Positions 9,508 to 19,119 of a stretch of 64,000 nt of DNA are shown one piece after another. Position numbers and translations under genes: made by a program. The DNA comes from DATKFM01 sp963851215. GTDB taxonomy: Bacteria > Pseudomonadota > Alphaproteobacteria > Dongiales > Dongiaceae. The notes beneath the pieces were generated by a model. That model saw nothing but the letters and a program-made list of their open reading frames with translations, searched no databases and was not told where the DNA came from. Position 1 is the first letter of the stretch; each line of letters opens with the position of its first letter. The DNA lies in the NCBI GenBank assembly GCA_963851215.1, contig CAWKOG010000017.1, positions 62,001 through 126,000 on the forward strand, read 5' to 3'.

Positions 9508-9918
9508 TCACGGTGGCCATTTATCGTACGGCTCGCTGTCGACCCACTGGGGCTCGCCAATCAGCTCCAATCGACCATCTGGCGTGATCTGCAATGTTCC
9601 CCTCACGCGCTGAGACCATTGCGACTGCTGCCCGAACTCCTTTGCGCGACCATGAAGCGCCAGCTGACGCGCATCCTCACCTTGGAACGTTCGTGGACTT
9701 ACCTGCAGAGTTGGGAACTCAGTTCCAGCTTCGAAGTCATAGCGGTCATTGTAGTTGTGATTTGCGAGCCGCCGAAATTCGATCTTGTCCCCCCGTCGTG
9801 TGAAGCTGAAGTTTCCATCGCCACGCAGCTGCGCACCGCCCGCAGCTCCCCGAAGATCCAGTTCACCAATGCCAGGTAGGGTCGACCAGTCGAATGGAGC
9901 CGTCCAATGCAAGTTCAA
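9508..9918 (-). CDS. Hypothetical protein, 136 residues
   Basis: The frame opens at TTG 9918, eight to nine bases after GGAG, and closes at 9508. An ATG a few bases upstream is out of frame and hits a stop at once. The protein has no signal peptide or membrane segment. It has alternating polar and hydrophobic stretches (GDGNFSFTRRGDKIEFRRL, GTLQITPDGRLELIGEPQW) typical of beta-sandwich folds. A strong promoter lies about 35 bp upstream. It probably heads a transcription unit with the membrane protein at 8691-9371. No family is recognised. Confidence 0.55.
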   Translation of the reverse strand: MNLHWTAPFDWSTLPGIGELDLRGAAGGAQLRGDGNFSFTRRGDKIEFRRLANHNYNDRYDFEAGTEFPTLQVSPRTFQGEDARQLALHGRAKEFGQQSQWSQRVRGTLQITPDGRLELIGEPQWVDSEPYDKWPP

Positions 9919-9952
9919 AAGGTCATCTCCGGTTCATGGTGTTTACCATTGA

Positions 9953-9982
9953 ATAATACTCAATATGCGTATACTCTGTCAA
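9953..9982 (-). promoter_or_regulatory. Sigma70-type promoter for the 9508-9918 gene
   Basis: On the minus strand, TTGACA (9982-9977), an 18-base spacer and TATTAT (9958-9953) form a near-consensus promoter, followed by GGAG and the TTG start at 9918. The block TGTTCTTGACA and the spacer element ATACGCATA are shared with the promoter at 5719-5748. Confidence 0.55.
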
Positions 9983-10347
9983 GAACAAAACGGGAATACC
10001 GGATGCGCGGCCCATTGAAACAATCTGAACTGGCGATGCTCCTGCACTCACCGTCCCGCGGCGGCGTGGCACATGAGTTTCGCGTACCACCGGATGCCGA
10101 AAGTGGAGGGTTGTTCTCGCAAAAAAACGAAAGCCGAGAAAAATCACCGCCCGAACAATCGCTTGTGCCGCGGCTGGTTGAAAAACAACCCACCGGGCCG
10201 CCCCATGCGGCAGATCGCCGAGCGCCGGTGCATCCAGCCGGCGTTCTCGCTGGACATGGGGTTGATCGCTCGGATTCAAGTCGCCGCTGGATACTCCAGC
10301 GGGAGAGCGCGTCGCGCGGCGGTGCTTATCAGCGGCGGATCCTCGGC
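9983..10347. other. Intergenic stretch with no recognised gene
   Basis: Between the promoter at 9953-9982 and the 3' end of putA there are about 365 bases without a convincing gene. Short frames exist on both strands but lack ribosome sites, domain character and family features. Two A-rich runs lie near 10122-10145. No terminator hairpin with a T tract was recognised for putA. Confidence 0.5.
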
Positions 10348-13300
10348 CTACCCCGTCCCCTCCTCCAGGGACAGCAGCGACGCGTTGCCGCCCGCCGCCG
10401 TGGTGTCGATGGTCAGGGTGCGCTCGGTGGCGAAGCGGTGGAGATAGCGCGGGCCGCCGGCCTTCGGCCCGGTGCCGGAGAGGCCTTCGCCGCCGAAGGG
10501 CTGCACGCCCACCACCGCGCCGATCATGTTGCGGTTCACATAGGCGTTGCCCACCCGCAACCGCTCATGGATGTAGCGCACGCGGGAATCGATGCGGCTG
10601 TGGATGCCGAGCGTCAGCCCGTAGCCGGTGGCGTTGATGGCGTCGAGCACCGCATCCAGCCGCTCGCCATCATAGCGGATGACGTGGAGGATCGGCCCGA
10701 ACACCTCTTTCTCCAACCGCGAGAGCTTGTCGATCCGATAGGCCCGCGGCGCGACGAAGCTGCCATGGGCACAGTCCGCCGGCAGCTTCAGTTCGTGGAT
10801 CAGCTCGCCCTCCTTCGCCATGCGGGCGGCGTGGGCTTCCAGCGCCGCCTTCGCCTCCCCGTCGATCACAGGCCCCACATCGGTGCAGAGCAGGCCGGGA
10901 TCGCCGATCCGCAGCTCCGCCATGGCGCCGGCCAGCATCTCCTCGATCTTCGGCGCCACGTCGTCCTGCAGGAACAGCACCCGCAGCGCCGAGCAGCGCT
11001 GGCCCGCGCTCTGGAAGCTGGAGATCAGCACGTCCCGCACCACCTGCTCCGGCAGCGCGGAGGAATCCACGATCATCGCGTTCTGGCCGCCGGTCTCCGC
11101 GATCAGCGGCACGATCGGGCCGGTGCGGGCGGCGAGCACCTTGTTGATGCCGCGCGCCGTGTCGGTGGAGCCGGTGAAGGCGACGCCCGCGATGTCGGGA
11201 TGGGCCACCAGCGGCGCGCCTACATTGGGTCCGTCTCCCGGCAGCAGATGCAGGGCATCAGTGGGCACGCCTGCCTGATGCAGCAGCTTCACCGTCGCCG
11301 CTGCGATCAGCGGCGTCTGCTCCGCCGGCTTGGCAACCACCGCATTGCCCGCGGCCAGGGCCGCCGTCACCTGGCCCATGAAGATCGCCAATGGAAAATT
11401 CCAGGGCGAGATGCAGGCGAACACACCGCGGCCTTCCAGCGCGATCTGGTTGCGCTCGCCGGTCGGTCCCGGCAGCGGCAGGGGTGCCGCGAAATCCGCC
11501 CGCGCCCGCTCGGCGTAGTAGCGGCAGAAATCCACGGCTTCGCGCAGTTCGGCCAGCGCGTCGGGAATGGTCTTGCCCGCCTCGCGCACGCAAAGCGCCA
11601 TCAGCCGGCCGCGGTCCCGCTCCATCAGGTCGGCGGCGCGGTCCAGGCAATCGGCGCGCTCGTTCGCAGGGGTGCCGTCCCAGGCCGGCGCCGTCCGCAA
11701 CGCCCGCTGCATCGCCGAGTTCACGTCATCCTTGTTGGCCTCGGTCACCTGGCCAACAACGCGGCGGCGGTCGGCGGGATCGGTGACGGGCCGGCTGGCG
11801 CCGCTTCTGGCCACGCCGCCGAGCAGCGGCGCCGCGCTCCAGCTCTCCGCCGCCGCGCGCTCCATTTCCTGGCGCAGCGGCACGAGCTCGTTGAGATCCG
11901 TCAGATCGATGCCGCGGGAATTGCGCCGCGCCTCGCCGAACAGCTTGGCCGGCAGGGGAATGCGCGGATGGGGCTTGATCATGTGCTTGCGCAGCCGCGC
12001 CACCGGATCGGCGATCAGCGCGTCGATCGGCGCTGCCTCGTCGACGATGCGGTTGACGAACGACGTGTTGGCGCCGTTCTCCAGCAGCCGCCGCACCAGA
12101 TAGGCCAGCAGATCCTCATGGCTGCCCACGGGCGCATAGATGCGCGCGGGGATATTCAGCTTGTCGGCGCCGACCACTTCGTCATAGAGCGCGTCGCCCA
12201 TGCCATGCAGCCGCTGGAACTCGAAATCCCTGACATTGCCCGCCATCTCCACGATCGCCGACAGCGTGTGGGCGTTGTGGGTGGCGAACATCGGGAAGAT
12301 CGCCTCGCCATCCGCCAGCATCTTGCGCGCGCAGGCCAGGTAAGACACATCGGTCGAGGTCTTGCGCGTGAACACCGGATAGCCATGCAGCCCGCGCTCC
12401 TGGCTCCATTTGATTTCGCTGTCCCAATAGGCGCCCTTCACCAGCCGCACCATCAGCCGCCGCTGGTGGCGCTGGGCCATCGCCCTCAGCCAGTCGATCA
12501 ACGGCAGGCAGCGTTTCTGATAGGCCTGGATCGCCAGGCCCAGCCCCTTCCAGCCCTTGAGAGAAGCATGGCCGCTCACCGCCTCGATCACATCCAGCGA
12601 GATATCGAGCCGCTCAGCCTCCTCCGCATCGATGGTGAAACTGATGTCGGCCGCCTTCGCCGCTTGCGCCAGCTTCACCACCCGCGGCACCAGCTCCCGC
12701 ATCACCCGGTCGGCCTGCGCGAACTCGTAACGTGGATGCAGCGCCGACAGCTTCACCGAGATGCCCGGTCCGGCGAAAGGCCCGCGCCCTGCGGCCGCCT
12801 TGCCGATGGCGCCGATGGCGGCGTGATAGGCGCGGTCATAGCGCTCTGCGTCGCGCATGGTGCGCGCCGCCTCGCCCAGCATGTCGTAGGAATAGCGGTA
12901 GCCGCGCTTCTCCATCGCCTCGGCCCGCTCCAGCGCCTCGCCGATATCGCGGCCCATGACGAACTGCCGGCCGAGGATGCGCATCGCCTGGGTCACCGCC
13001 TGGCGGATGACAGGCTCGCCGCTGCGCACCACCAGCCGCTTCAGCATGCCGCCGAGATCCCGCGCCTCCGGCGCCTCGAAACGCATGATGCGCCCGGTCA
13101 GCATCAGCGCCCAGGTGGAGGCGTTCACCAGCAGCGACTCGCTGGTGCCCAGATGCTTTTCCCAATCGGCATCGGCCAGCTTGTCCTTGATCAGCTCGTC
13201 GGCGGTTTCGGCGTCGGGAATGCGCAGCAGCGCCTCCGCCAGGCACATCAGCACCACGCCCTCGCGGCTGGAGAGCTGGTATTCATGCATGAACGCATCG

Positions 13301-13554
13301 ATGCCGCCCTGGCCGACGCGCTGCTCCCGCACCTTCTGCACCAGTTCGCGGGCGCGGTGGGCGATGCGGTCCAGCAGCTCGGCGGGCATTTCCGCCTCGC
13401 GCAGAAGCTGTTCGACGACGGCGGACTCGTCGTCGCGGTAGGTGTCGCGCAGCCGCTGACGCAACGGGTCGGCGGCAGCGGTTGTCTCGGACAGGATCAT
13501 GGGCGGCATGGGCGATGCGATCGGAATGAGATACTCCGCCGCCACCTCTACCAT
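10348..13554 (-). CDS. putA: Bifunctional proline dehydrogenase / P5C dehydrogenase PutA
   Basis: The protein converts proline to glutamate in two steps. The N-terminal half is an FAD-dependent proline dehydrogenase barrel with the signature RLVKGAYWDSEIK. The C-terminal half is an NAD+-dependent aldehyde dehydrogenase with catalytic Cys in SAGQRCSALR and Glu in ETGGQNAMI. It has about 1068 residues, the size of the short PutA class, and no ribbon-helix-helix DNA-binding domain is visible at the N-terminus, so it is probably not its own repressor. I start it at ATG 13554 because the residues before it are Arg/Ser-rich and unlike the family; ATG 13509 is an alternative. It lies 43 bp downstream of galM on the same strand. 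Confidence 0.95.
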   Translation of the reverse strand: MVEVAAEYLIPIASPMPPMILSETTAAADPLRQRLRDTYRDDESAVVEQLLREAEMPAELLDRIAHRARELVQKVREQRVGQGGIDAFMHEYQLSSREGVVLMCLAEALLRIPDAETADELIKDKLADADWEKHLGTSESLLVNASTWALMLTGRIMRFEAPEARDLGGMLKRLVVRSGEPVIRQAVTQAMRILGRQFVMGRDIGEALERAEAMEKRGYRYSYDMLGEAARTMRDAERYDRAYHAAIGAIGKAAAGRGPFAGPGISVKLSALHPRYEFAQADRVMRELVPRVVKLAQAAKAADISFTIDAEEAERLDISLDVIEAVSGHASLKGWKGLGLAIQAYQKRCLPLIDWLRAMAQRHQRRLMVRLVKGAYWDSEIKWSQERGLHGYPVFTRKTSTDVSYLACARKMLADGEAIFPMFATHNAHTLSAIVEMAGNVRDFEFQRLHGMGDALYDEVVGADKLNIPARIYAPVGSHEDLLAYLVRRLLENGANTSFVNRIVDEAAPIDALIADPVARLRKHMIKPHPRIPLPAKLFGEARRNSRGIDLTDLNELVPLRQEMERAAAESWSAAPLLGGVARSGASRPVTDPADRRRVVGQVTEANKDDVNSAMQRALRTAPAWDGTPANERADCLDRAADLMERDRGRLMALCVREAGKTIPDALAELREAVDFCRYYAERARADFAAPLPLPGPTGERNQIALEGRGVFACISPWNFPLAIFMGQVTAALAAGNAVVAKPAEQTPLIAAATVKLLHQAGVPTDALHLLPGDGPNVGAPLVAHPDIAGVAFTGSTDTARGINKVLAARTGPIVPLIAETGGQNAMIVDSSALPEQVVRDVLISSFQSAGQRCSALRVLFLQDDVAPKIEEMLAGAMAELRIGDPGLLCTDVGPVIDGEAKAALEAHAARMAKEGELIHELKLPADCAHGSFVAPRAYRIDKLSRLEKEVFGPILHVIRYDGERLDAVLDAINATGYGLTLGIHSRIDSRVRYIHERLRVGNAYVNRNMIGAVVGVQPFGGEGLSGTGPKAGGPRYLHRFATERTLTIDTTAAGGNASLLSLEEGTG

Positions 13555-13597
13555 TCCCCCGCCCGCCGTCCAACGGCCCCGCGGTCGGCGGCTGGAT

Positions 13598-14668
13598 TTA
13601 CGCCGCCGAGAACCGGTGGATCGTCGTGCTGGCGAAGGTTTCGCGGGGACGGAGAACCGTGGACGGGAAATGCGGCTTGTTCGGGGAATCCGGGAAATGC
13701 TGTGTCTCGAGGCACAGGCCGCTATGCTTGCGGTAGATGCCGCCCGATCCCGGCGGCGTGCCGTCGAGGAAATTGCCGGCATAGAACTGGATGCCCGGCT
13801 GGTTGGTCAGCACCTCCATCGTCCGCCCGCTGGCCGGATCTTCCAGACGCGCGGCCAGCACCGGCATCTTGCCGCCACCGCCTTTCACCACCCAATTGTG
13901 ATCGTAGCCTTTGCCATTCAGCAGCTGCGGATGCGGTTCGCCGATGCGGTCGCCGATCCGCGTGGCGGTGCGGAAATCGAACGGCGTGCCGCTGACCCCG
14001 GCGATGTCGCCCCGGGGGATCGATGCCGCGTCAACAGGCGTGAACTGGTCGGCGTTGAGCATCAGGCGATGGTCCAGGATGTTGCCGGCGCCATTGCCCG
14101 CGAGATTGAAATAGGCGTGGTTGGTCAGGTTCACCACCGTCGGCTTGTCGGTCGTCGCCCGGTAGTCGATTCGCCATTCATTGCCGAAACGCACGGTATA
14201 GACCACGGTGACGGTGAGATTGCCGGGGAAGCCCTCGGCGCCGTCGGGGCTGCGATGGGTCAGCTCCAGCCCGGCGCCGTCGGGGATCTCGATCTCCCGC
14301 GCCCGCCACACCTGCTTGTCCAGGGCATACGGTCCGCCATGGAGCGTGTTGGCGCCATTGTTCGCCGGCAGCCGGTACAAGACTCCGTCCAATGTGAAGT
14401 GTGCGCCACCGATGCGATTGGCGTAGCGGCCGGTGATGCAGCCGAAGTAAGGGCTGCGCGCGCGGTAATCCTCCAGCCGGTCAAAGCCGAGCGTCACATT
14501 GCCCATCTTGCCGTCCCGATCCGGCACCTCGATCCGCGTGACAACGCCGCCATAGGCGATGACGCCCAGGCGCATCGTCTCGCCGCTAGTGAGCAGGTAC
14601 TCGTCGATCGGCATCCCGTTCGGCATGGCGCCGAAAGGCTTCTTCTCGATGCGGCCGGCGTCGGGCAT
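13598..14668 (-). CDS. galM: Aldose 1-epimerase (mutarotase)
   Basis: The protein interconverts alpha and beta anomers of aldohexoses. Family marks are FGCITGRYANRI near the N-terminal third, NGANTLHGG, the catalytic-His region NLTNHAYFNLAG, and the catalytic Glu in LCLETQHFPDSPN near the C-terminus. ATG 14668 is chosen because AAGGA lies about 11 bases before it and similarity starts there; the open frame continues upstream into Arg-rich sequence. The size, 356 residues, is typical. It is on the same strand as putA and divergent from the ArsR-type gene. Confidence 0.9.
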   Translation of the reverse strand: MPDAGRIEKKPFGAMPNGMPIDEYLLTSGETMRLGVIAYGGVVTRIEVPDRDGKMGNVTLGFDRLEDYRARSPYFGCITGRYANRIGGAHFTLDGVLYRLPANNGANTLHGGPYALDKQVWRAREIEIPDGAGLELTHRSPDGAEGFPGNLTVTVVYTVRFGNEWRIDYRATTDKPTVVNLTNHAYFNLAGNGAGNILDHRLMLNADQFTPVDAASIPRGDIAGVSGTPFDFRTATRIGDRIGEPHPQLLNGKGYDHNWVVKGGGGKMPVLAARLEDPASGRTMEVLTNQPGIQFYAGNFLDGTPPGSGGIYRKHSGLCLETQHFPDSPNKPHFPSTVLRPRETFASTTIHRFSAA

Positions 14669-14776
14669 TGGAATGCTGGTTCCTTCGTTGTGGTAAGGCC
14701 AATTTCCGCCGCCGGTCCCCGCGCTGTCAAGCAGCAGCCGGAAGCGGCGGCGGCGGCATCGTGGCTTCACCGGATG

Positions 14777-14827
14777 GTAAGCATTGACTTACATATGACC
14801 GTGTGACTATAGTAAGCCATGACTTAC
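14777..14827. promoter_or_regulatory. Promoter with twin ArsR-type operators
   Basis: Two 16-base inverted repeats, GTAAGCATTGACTTAC (14777-14792) and GTAAGCCATGACTTAC (14812-14827), differ at two positions and are centred exactly 35 bp apart. A promoter TTGACT (14784-14789), N18, TATAGT (14808-14813) lies between and under them. The first operator covers the -35 box; the second covers the end of the -10 region and the ATG at 14819. This is the arrangement expected for autorepression by the ArsR-type protein. Confidence 0.75.
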
Positions 14828-15196
14828 GGTTCTGCCCTGGTTGCCCTCGCCGATCCGACGCGCCGCGCGGTGTTCGACCGGCTCCGCCGCGGGCCGCGCA
14901 GCGTGGCGGAGATCGCCGGCGGCCTGCCGGTCAGCCGCCCCGCCGTGTCGCAGCATCTGCGCACCCTGAAGGATGCGCGGCTGGTGCGGTTCGAGCGGCG
15001 CGGCACGCAGAATCTCTATGCGGTGAATCCGGCCGGGCTGGCGGCGCTGCGCGCCTATCTCAACTCGTTCTGGGACGACGTGCTGGCGCAGTTCGCCCTC
15101 GCGGCCGAAGACATGGAGGGAGGGGACGATGCCAAGAGAAAACGGCGGCGGCCTGCCGCCGGTGCGAAAGACCGTCCGCGTCAAGGCAAGCGTTGA
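14819..15196 (+). CDS. ArsR/SmtB-family transcriptional repressor
   Basis: The 125-residue protein has the winged helix-turn-helix of the ArsR family: LADPTRRAVFDRL, then SVAEIAGGLPVSRPAVSQHLRTLKDARLV as the recognition region, then the wing RFERRGTQNLYAVN. The Cys/His metal ligands of arsenic or zinc sensors are not visible, which fits the sub-group coupled to SRPBCC/AHSA1 partners. The C-terminal tail is basic (KRKRRRPAAGAKDRPRQGKR). It overlaps the next gene by 68 bp in another frame, so they are probably translationally coupled. Twin operators over its own promoter suggest autorepression. Confidence 0.9.
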   Translation: MTYGSALVALADPTRRAVFDRLRRGPRSVAEIAGGLPVSRPAVSQHLRTLKDARLVRFERRGTQNLYAVNPAGLAALRAYLNSFWDDVLAQFALAAEDMEGGDDAKRKRRRPAAGAKDRPRQGKR

Positions 15197-15590
15197 GGCG
15201 GCTTTCCGCCTGTTCACCGCTGGCATCAATGGCTGGTGGCCGCTGGCGTCCCATTCGGTCTGCGAGAAAGACGCAGCCTCCTGTGCCGTGGAGGGCCGCG
15301 TCGGCGGCCGCTTCTTCGAGCGCGCCCGCGATGGCCGGGAGCATGTCTGGGGCACCGTGACCGCCTGGGAGCCGCCGGTTCATCTCGCCTTCACTTGGCA
15401 TCCCGGCCGCACCGCCGAGGGCGCGCAATCGGTGGAGGTGAGATTCAGTGACGCCGGCGGCGGCCTGACTTTGGTGGAGCTGACTCACATGGGTTGGGAG
15501 CGGCTCGGCGAGAAGGCGGCTTCCGTACGGGAGAGCTACGAGAAAGGCTGGGATTTCGTGTTCGGCGAGTGTTTTGCCAAAGCGGTTTGA
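15129..15590 (+). CDS. SRPBCC (AHSA1-like) domain protein
   Basis: The 153-residue protein has the START/Bet v 1-like fold signature of AHSA1-type proteins: V-KAS-VEAAFRLFT near the start, GRVGGRFFE, WGTVTAWEPPVHLAFTWHP, LVELTHMGWERLG, and a final helix. This family forms a hydrophobic ligand cavity. When paired with an ArsR-type repressor, as here, it is usually of unknown physiological role. The start ATG lies inside the end of the repressor gene. It is likely controlled by the operators at 14777-14827. Confidence 0.85.
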   Translation: MPRENGGGLPPVRKTVRVKASVEAAFRLFTAGINGWWPLASHSVCEKDAASCAVEGRVGGRFFERARDGREHVWGTVTAWEPPVHLAFTWHPGRTAEGAQSVEVRFSDAGGGLTLVELTHMGWERLGEKAASVRESYEKGWDFVFGECFAKAV

Positions 15591-15618
15591 CAGTGAACGC
15601 GTGGGTTCGAAGCGGCTA

Positions 15619-15834
15619 ATTTCCCCCTCTCCCCTTGGGGGAGAGGGGTAGGGGGTGAGGGGTTTTCCGCGCGGAAGCGCGCCACGAGTCATCATCGAAT
15701 GGAACGGCGCTGATATTGCGCGCGGGCGTACGCATTCGCGATCAAGTGCGAAGCTTCGGGATTACCTATTAGCAGCTGCCGCTGCAAGACCCCTCACCCC
15801 CGCCCCCTCTCCCCCAAGGGGAGAGGGGAATTTC
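15619..15834. repeat. Inverted C/G-rich dispersed repeat pair
   Basis: Two copies of a hairpin-forming motif (CCCCTCTCCCC, a short loop, GGGGAGAGGGG followed by GTAGGGGGTGAGGGG or its complement) lie in inverted orientation at 15620-15662 and 15789-15833, about 125 bp apart. The same family occurs at 20670-20764 and 50732-50868. The intervening DNA shows no gene. Confidence 0.75.
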
Positions 15835-15852
15835 TCGGAACACGAATGCCGC

Positions 15853-18800
15853 TCAGTGAAAATCCCGCGACGGAAATGACGGATCGCGGCGCGGCAGCGG
15901 GGCGCGCTTGGCGGCTTTGACGCGGTGATCCTGGCCGGGCCGCTTCACCTCGTCGGCGCGGGCGAGGGCGATGGGCATAACGGCGTCCTTGTCGTTGGAG
16001 CGCTGCGGCGGTTCATGGATCTCCGGTGCCTCGGTCATCAACGCCATGTCCTGGAGCTGATCGGTGAGATCGACGATGCGGTCGGCGATCACATGGATGA
16101 CGATGCCCTCGCGCTGCAGCTTGCCGGTGACGCCCATCAGGCTGCAGGTCAGAACGGTGCGGCGGAACCGTTCGAACGCCTTCGGCCAGATGATGATGTT
16201 GGCGACGCCGGTCTCGTCTTCCAACGTGGCGAAGATGACGCCGCTGGCGGTGCCCGGCCGCTGGCGCACCAGCACCAGCCCGGAGACCTTCACCGTCGTG
16301 TCGTTGGCGATGGTGGCCAGCCGCGATGACTGGCACATAGCCCTGCGCCTGCATCCGCGCCCGCAGCAGCGACAGCGGATGGCGCTTCAGCGAGAGATGC
16401 AGCGTGCGGTAATCCTCGGCCACATGCTCGCCGATGCCCATGGCCGGCAGCGCCGCCGCCGGCTCGCTGCCCTGCTCCTCCTCGCCCATGGCGGCGAACA
16501 GCGGCAGCGGCTCGGCCGGCAGGCCCTTCACCGCCCACAGCGCCTCGCGCCGGTCGAGGCCCATGGAGCGGAAACCGTCGGCCCGCGCCAGCGCCTCCAG
16601 CGCGCGGGTGCCGATGGCGGCGCGGCGCCAGAGCTGCAGCGGATCGCCATAGCCGTTGCCCCGCGCGGCCACCAGACGCTGCGCCTCGGCCTCCGCCAGG
16701 CCCATGATCTGCCGGAAGCCCAGCCGCAGCGCGTAACCGCCCGCTCTCCGCCGGCTCCAGCGTGCAGTCCCACTCGCTGCAATTCACATCGACCGGCAGC
16801 ACGGTGACACCGTGGTCCCGCGCGTCGCGCACGATCTGCGCCGGGGCGTAGAAGCCCATGGGCTGGCTGTTCAGCAGCGCGCAGGCGAACACCGCGGGAT
16901 AATGGCATTTCATCCAGGCGGAATCGTAGGCCAGCAGCGCGAAGCTCGCGGCGTGGCTTTCCGGAAAGCCGTATTCGCCGAAGCCCTCGATCTGCTGGAA
17001 GCAGCGCTCGGCGAAGCCGCGGTCATAGCCGCGCGCCACCATGCCCTCCACCAGCTTGGTCTGGAAGGTGTGGATGGTGCCCACCTTGCGGAAGGTGGCC
17101 ATGGCGCGGCGCAGCCGATCGGCCTCGTCGGGCGTGAAGCCGGCGGCGACGATGGCGATGCGCATCGCCTGCTCCTGGAACAGCGGCACGCCCATGGTCT
17201 TGCTCAGCACCTGCTCCAATTCCTTCGACGGATAGGTGACCTTTTCCTCGCCGTTCCGCCGCCGCAGATAGGGATGCACCATGTCGCCCTGGATCGGGCC
17301 GGGGCGCACGATCGCCACCTCGATCACCAGATCGTAGAAGCTGCGCGGCCTGAGGCGCGGCAGCATGGTCATCTGCGCCCGGCTTTCGATCTGGAACACG
17401 CCGATGGTGTCGGCGTTGCAGATCATGTCGTAGGTTGCCGTATCATCCTCCGGCACGGTGGCCAGGTCGAATTCCTGGCCGTAGTGGCGCTTGATCAGCT
17501 CGAAGCCCTTGGCCAGGCAGGTGAGCATCCCCAGCGCCAGCACATCGACCTTGAGGATCCGCAGCTCGTCCAGGTCATCCTTGTCCCACTCCACCACCGT
17601 GCGGTCTTCCATGGCGGCGTTCTCGATCGGCACCAGCTCGTCGAGCCGGCCGCGGGTCATGACGAAGCCGCCCACATGCTGGGACAGATGGCGCGGAAAG
17701 CCGAGGAGCTGCCGCGTCAAATCCAGCGTCATGGCCAGCCGCGGCTCCTCGGGATCGAGGCCGATCTCCCGCGCCTGCGCTTCGGCCACGCCTTCATTGA
17801 CTCCAGCCCCAGAGCTGGCCGGCCAGCGCGCCTACCGTGTCCAGCGACAAGCCCATGGCCTTGCCCACCTCGCGCACCGCCGAGCGGCCGCGATAGCAGA
17901 TCACCGTCGCCGCCAGGCCGGTGCGGTGGCGGCCATACTTATCGTAGATGTACTGGATCACCTCCTCGCGCCGCGCATGCTCGAAGTCGACGTCGATGTC
18001 AGGCGGCTCGTTGCGCTCGGCGCTGACGAAACGCTCGAACAGCAGATCGACCCGCGTGGGATCCACGGCGGTGATGCCCAGGCAGAAGCAGACCACCGAA
18101 TTGGCGGCCGATCCGCGCCCCTGGCAGAGGATGTCCTGGGAGCGCGCATAGCGCACGATATCGTTCACGGTGAGGAAATAAGGCGCATAGCGAAGCTGCT
18201 CGATCAGCTTCAGCTCATGCTCGATGGTGGTCCTGACCTTGTCGGGGAGACCCTGGGGATAGCGCCAGCGCGCCCCTTCCCAGGCCAGCATCGCCAGCTC
18301 TTCCTGCGGCGTGCGGCCCTCATGGGTCAGCTCATCGGGATACTCGTAGCGCAGATCTTCCAGGTTGAAGCGGCAGGCCTCGGCGATCTCCACCGTACGG
18401 GCGATGGCGTCGGGATAACCGGCGAACAGCCGCGCCATCTCCTCCGGAGCTTTCATGTGCCGTTCCGCATTGGCGGCGAGGCGCCAGCCGGCATTGTCGA
18501 TGGTGCAATGCTCGCGGATGCAGGTGAGCACGTCCTGCAGCGGCCGCCGCGCCGGCTCGTGGTACTGCACGTCGTTGGTGGCCACCAGCGGCGCGCCGCA
18601 GCGCGATGCGATCTCCGCCAGTTGCGCCAGCCGCCGCCCATCATCGCCGCGGTAGAGATAATGCGCCGCCAGATAGACACGGCGCGGGAAGGCAGCGGCG
18701 AGAGCGGGAAGCGTGCCCTCGAGTTTCGCCATATCTTCTTCCGGCGGCAGCGCGATGAAGATCTGTCCCTCGCCATGGGCCATGACGTCGTCGAGCGTCA

Positions 18801-19119
18801 GATGGCACTCGCCCTTCGGCGCGCGGCGGCGGCCGATGGTGAGCAATCTCGACAGGCGGCCATAGGCGGCGCGGTCGGTGGGATAAGCCAGCAGGCTGGG
18901 CGCGTCCTGCAGATCCAGCCGCGCGCCGACGATGAAGCGCACGCCCAGCTCCTTCGCCGCCGCATGAGCGCGCACCACACCGGCCAGCGTATTGCGGTCC
19001 GTGACGGCGAACGCCGCCATGCCGAGCTCCGACGCGGCTAGCGCCAGTTCCTGCGGATGCGACGCCCCCCGCAGGAAGGTGAAGTTGGTAAGCGTCTGCA
19101 ATTCGGCGTAGGCGGTCAT
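15853..19119 (-). CDS. dnaE2: Error-prone DNA polymerase DnaE2 (three frame breaks)
   Basis: This is the catalytic C-family polymerase of the SOS mutasome. It starts MTAYAELQTLTNFTFLRGASHP at 19119 with the PHP domain. The palm carries the conserved QGRGSAANS and PDIDVDFEHARREEVI with catalytic aspartates. EKVTYPSKELEQVLSKTMGVPLFQEQ and GFGEYGFPESHAASFA are in the second piece, and the OB-fold part GLVLVRQRPGTASGVIF...EDETG is near the C-terminus. The frame changes near 17793, 16740 and 16335, and each is repaired by deleting one base, giving about 1085 residues, normal for DnaE2. It lies downstream of imuA-imuB, separated by a VOC gene and a RAYT unit. As sequenced, no single frame gives a functional enzyme. 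Confidence 0.9.

Noticed and set aside
9907..13995. A 4-kb open frame on the plus strand over putA
   Set aside because: It is antisense to putA, is full of His/Arg/Ala without domain features, and results from the GC-rich codon pattern of putA. The minus strand holds a complete PutA.
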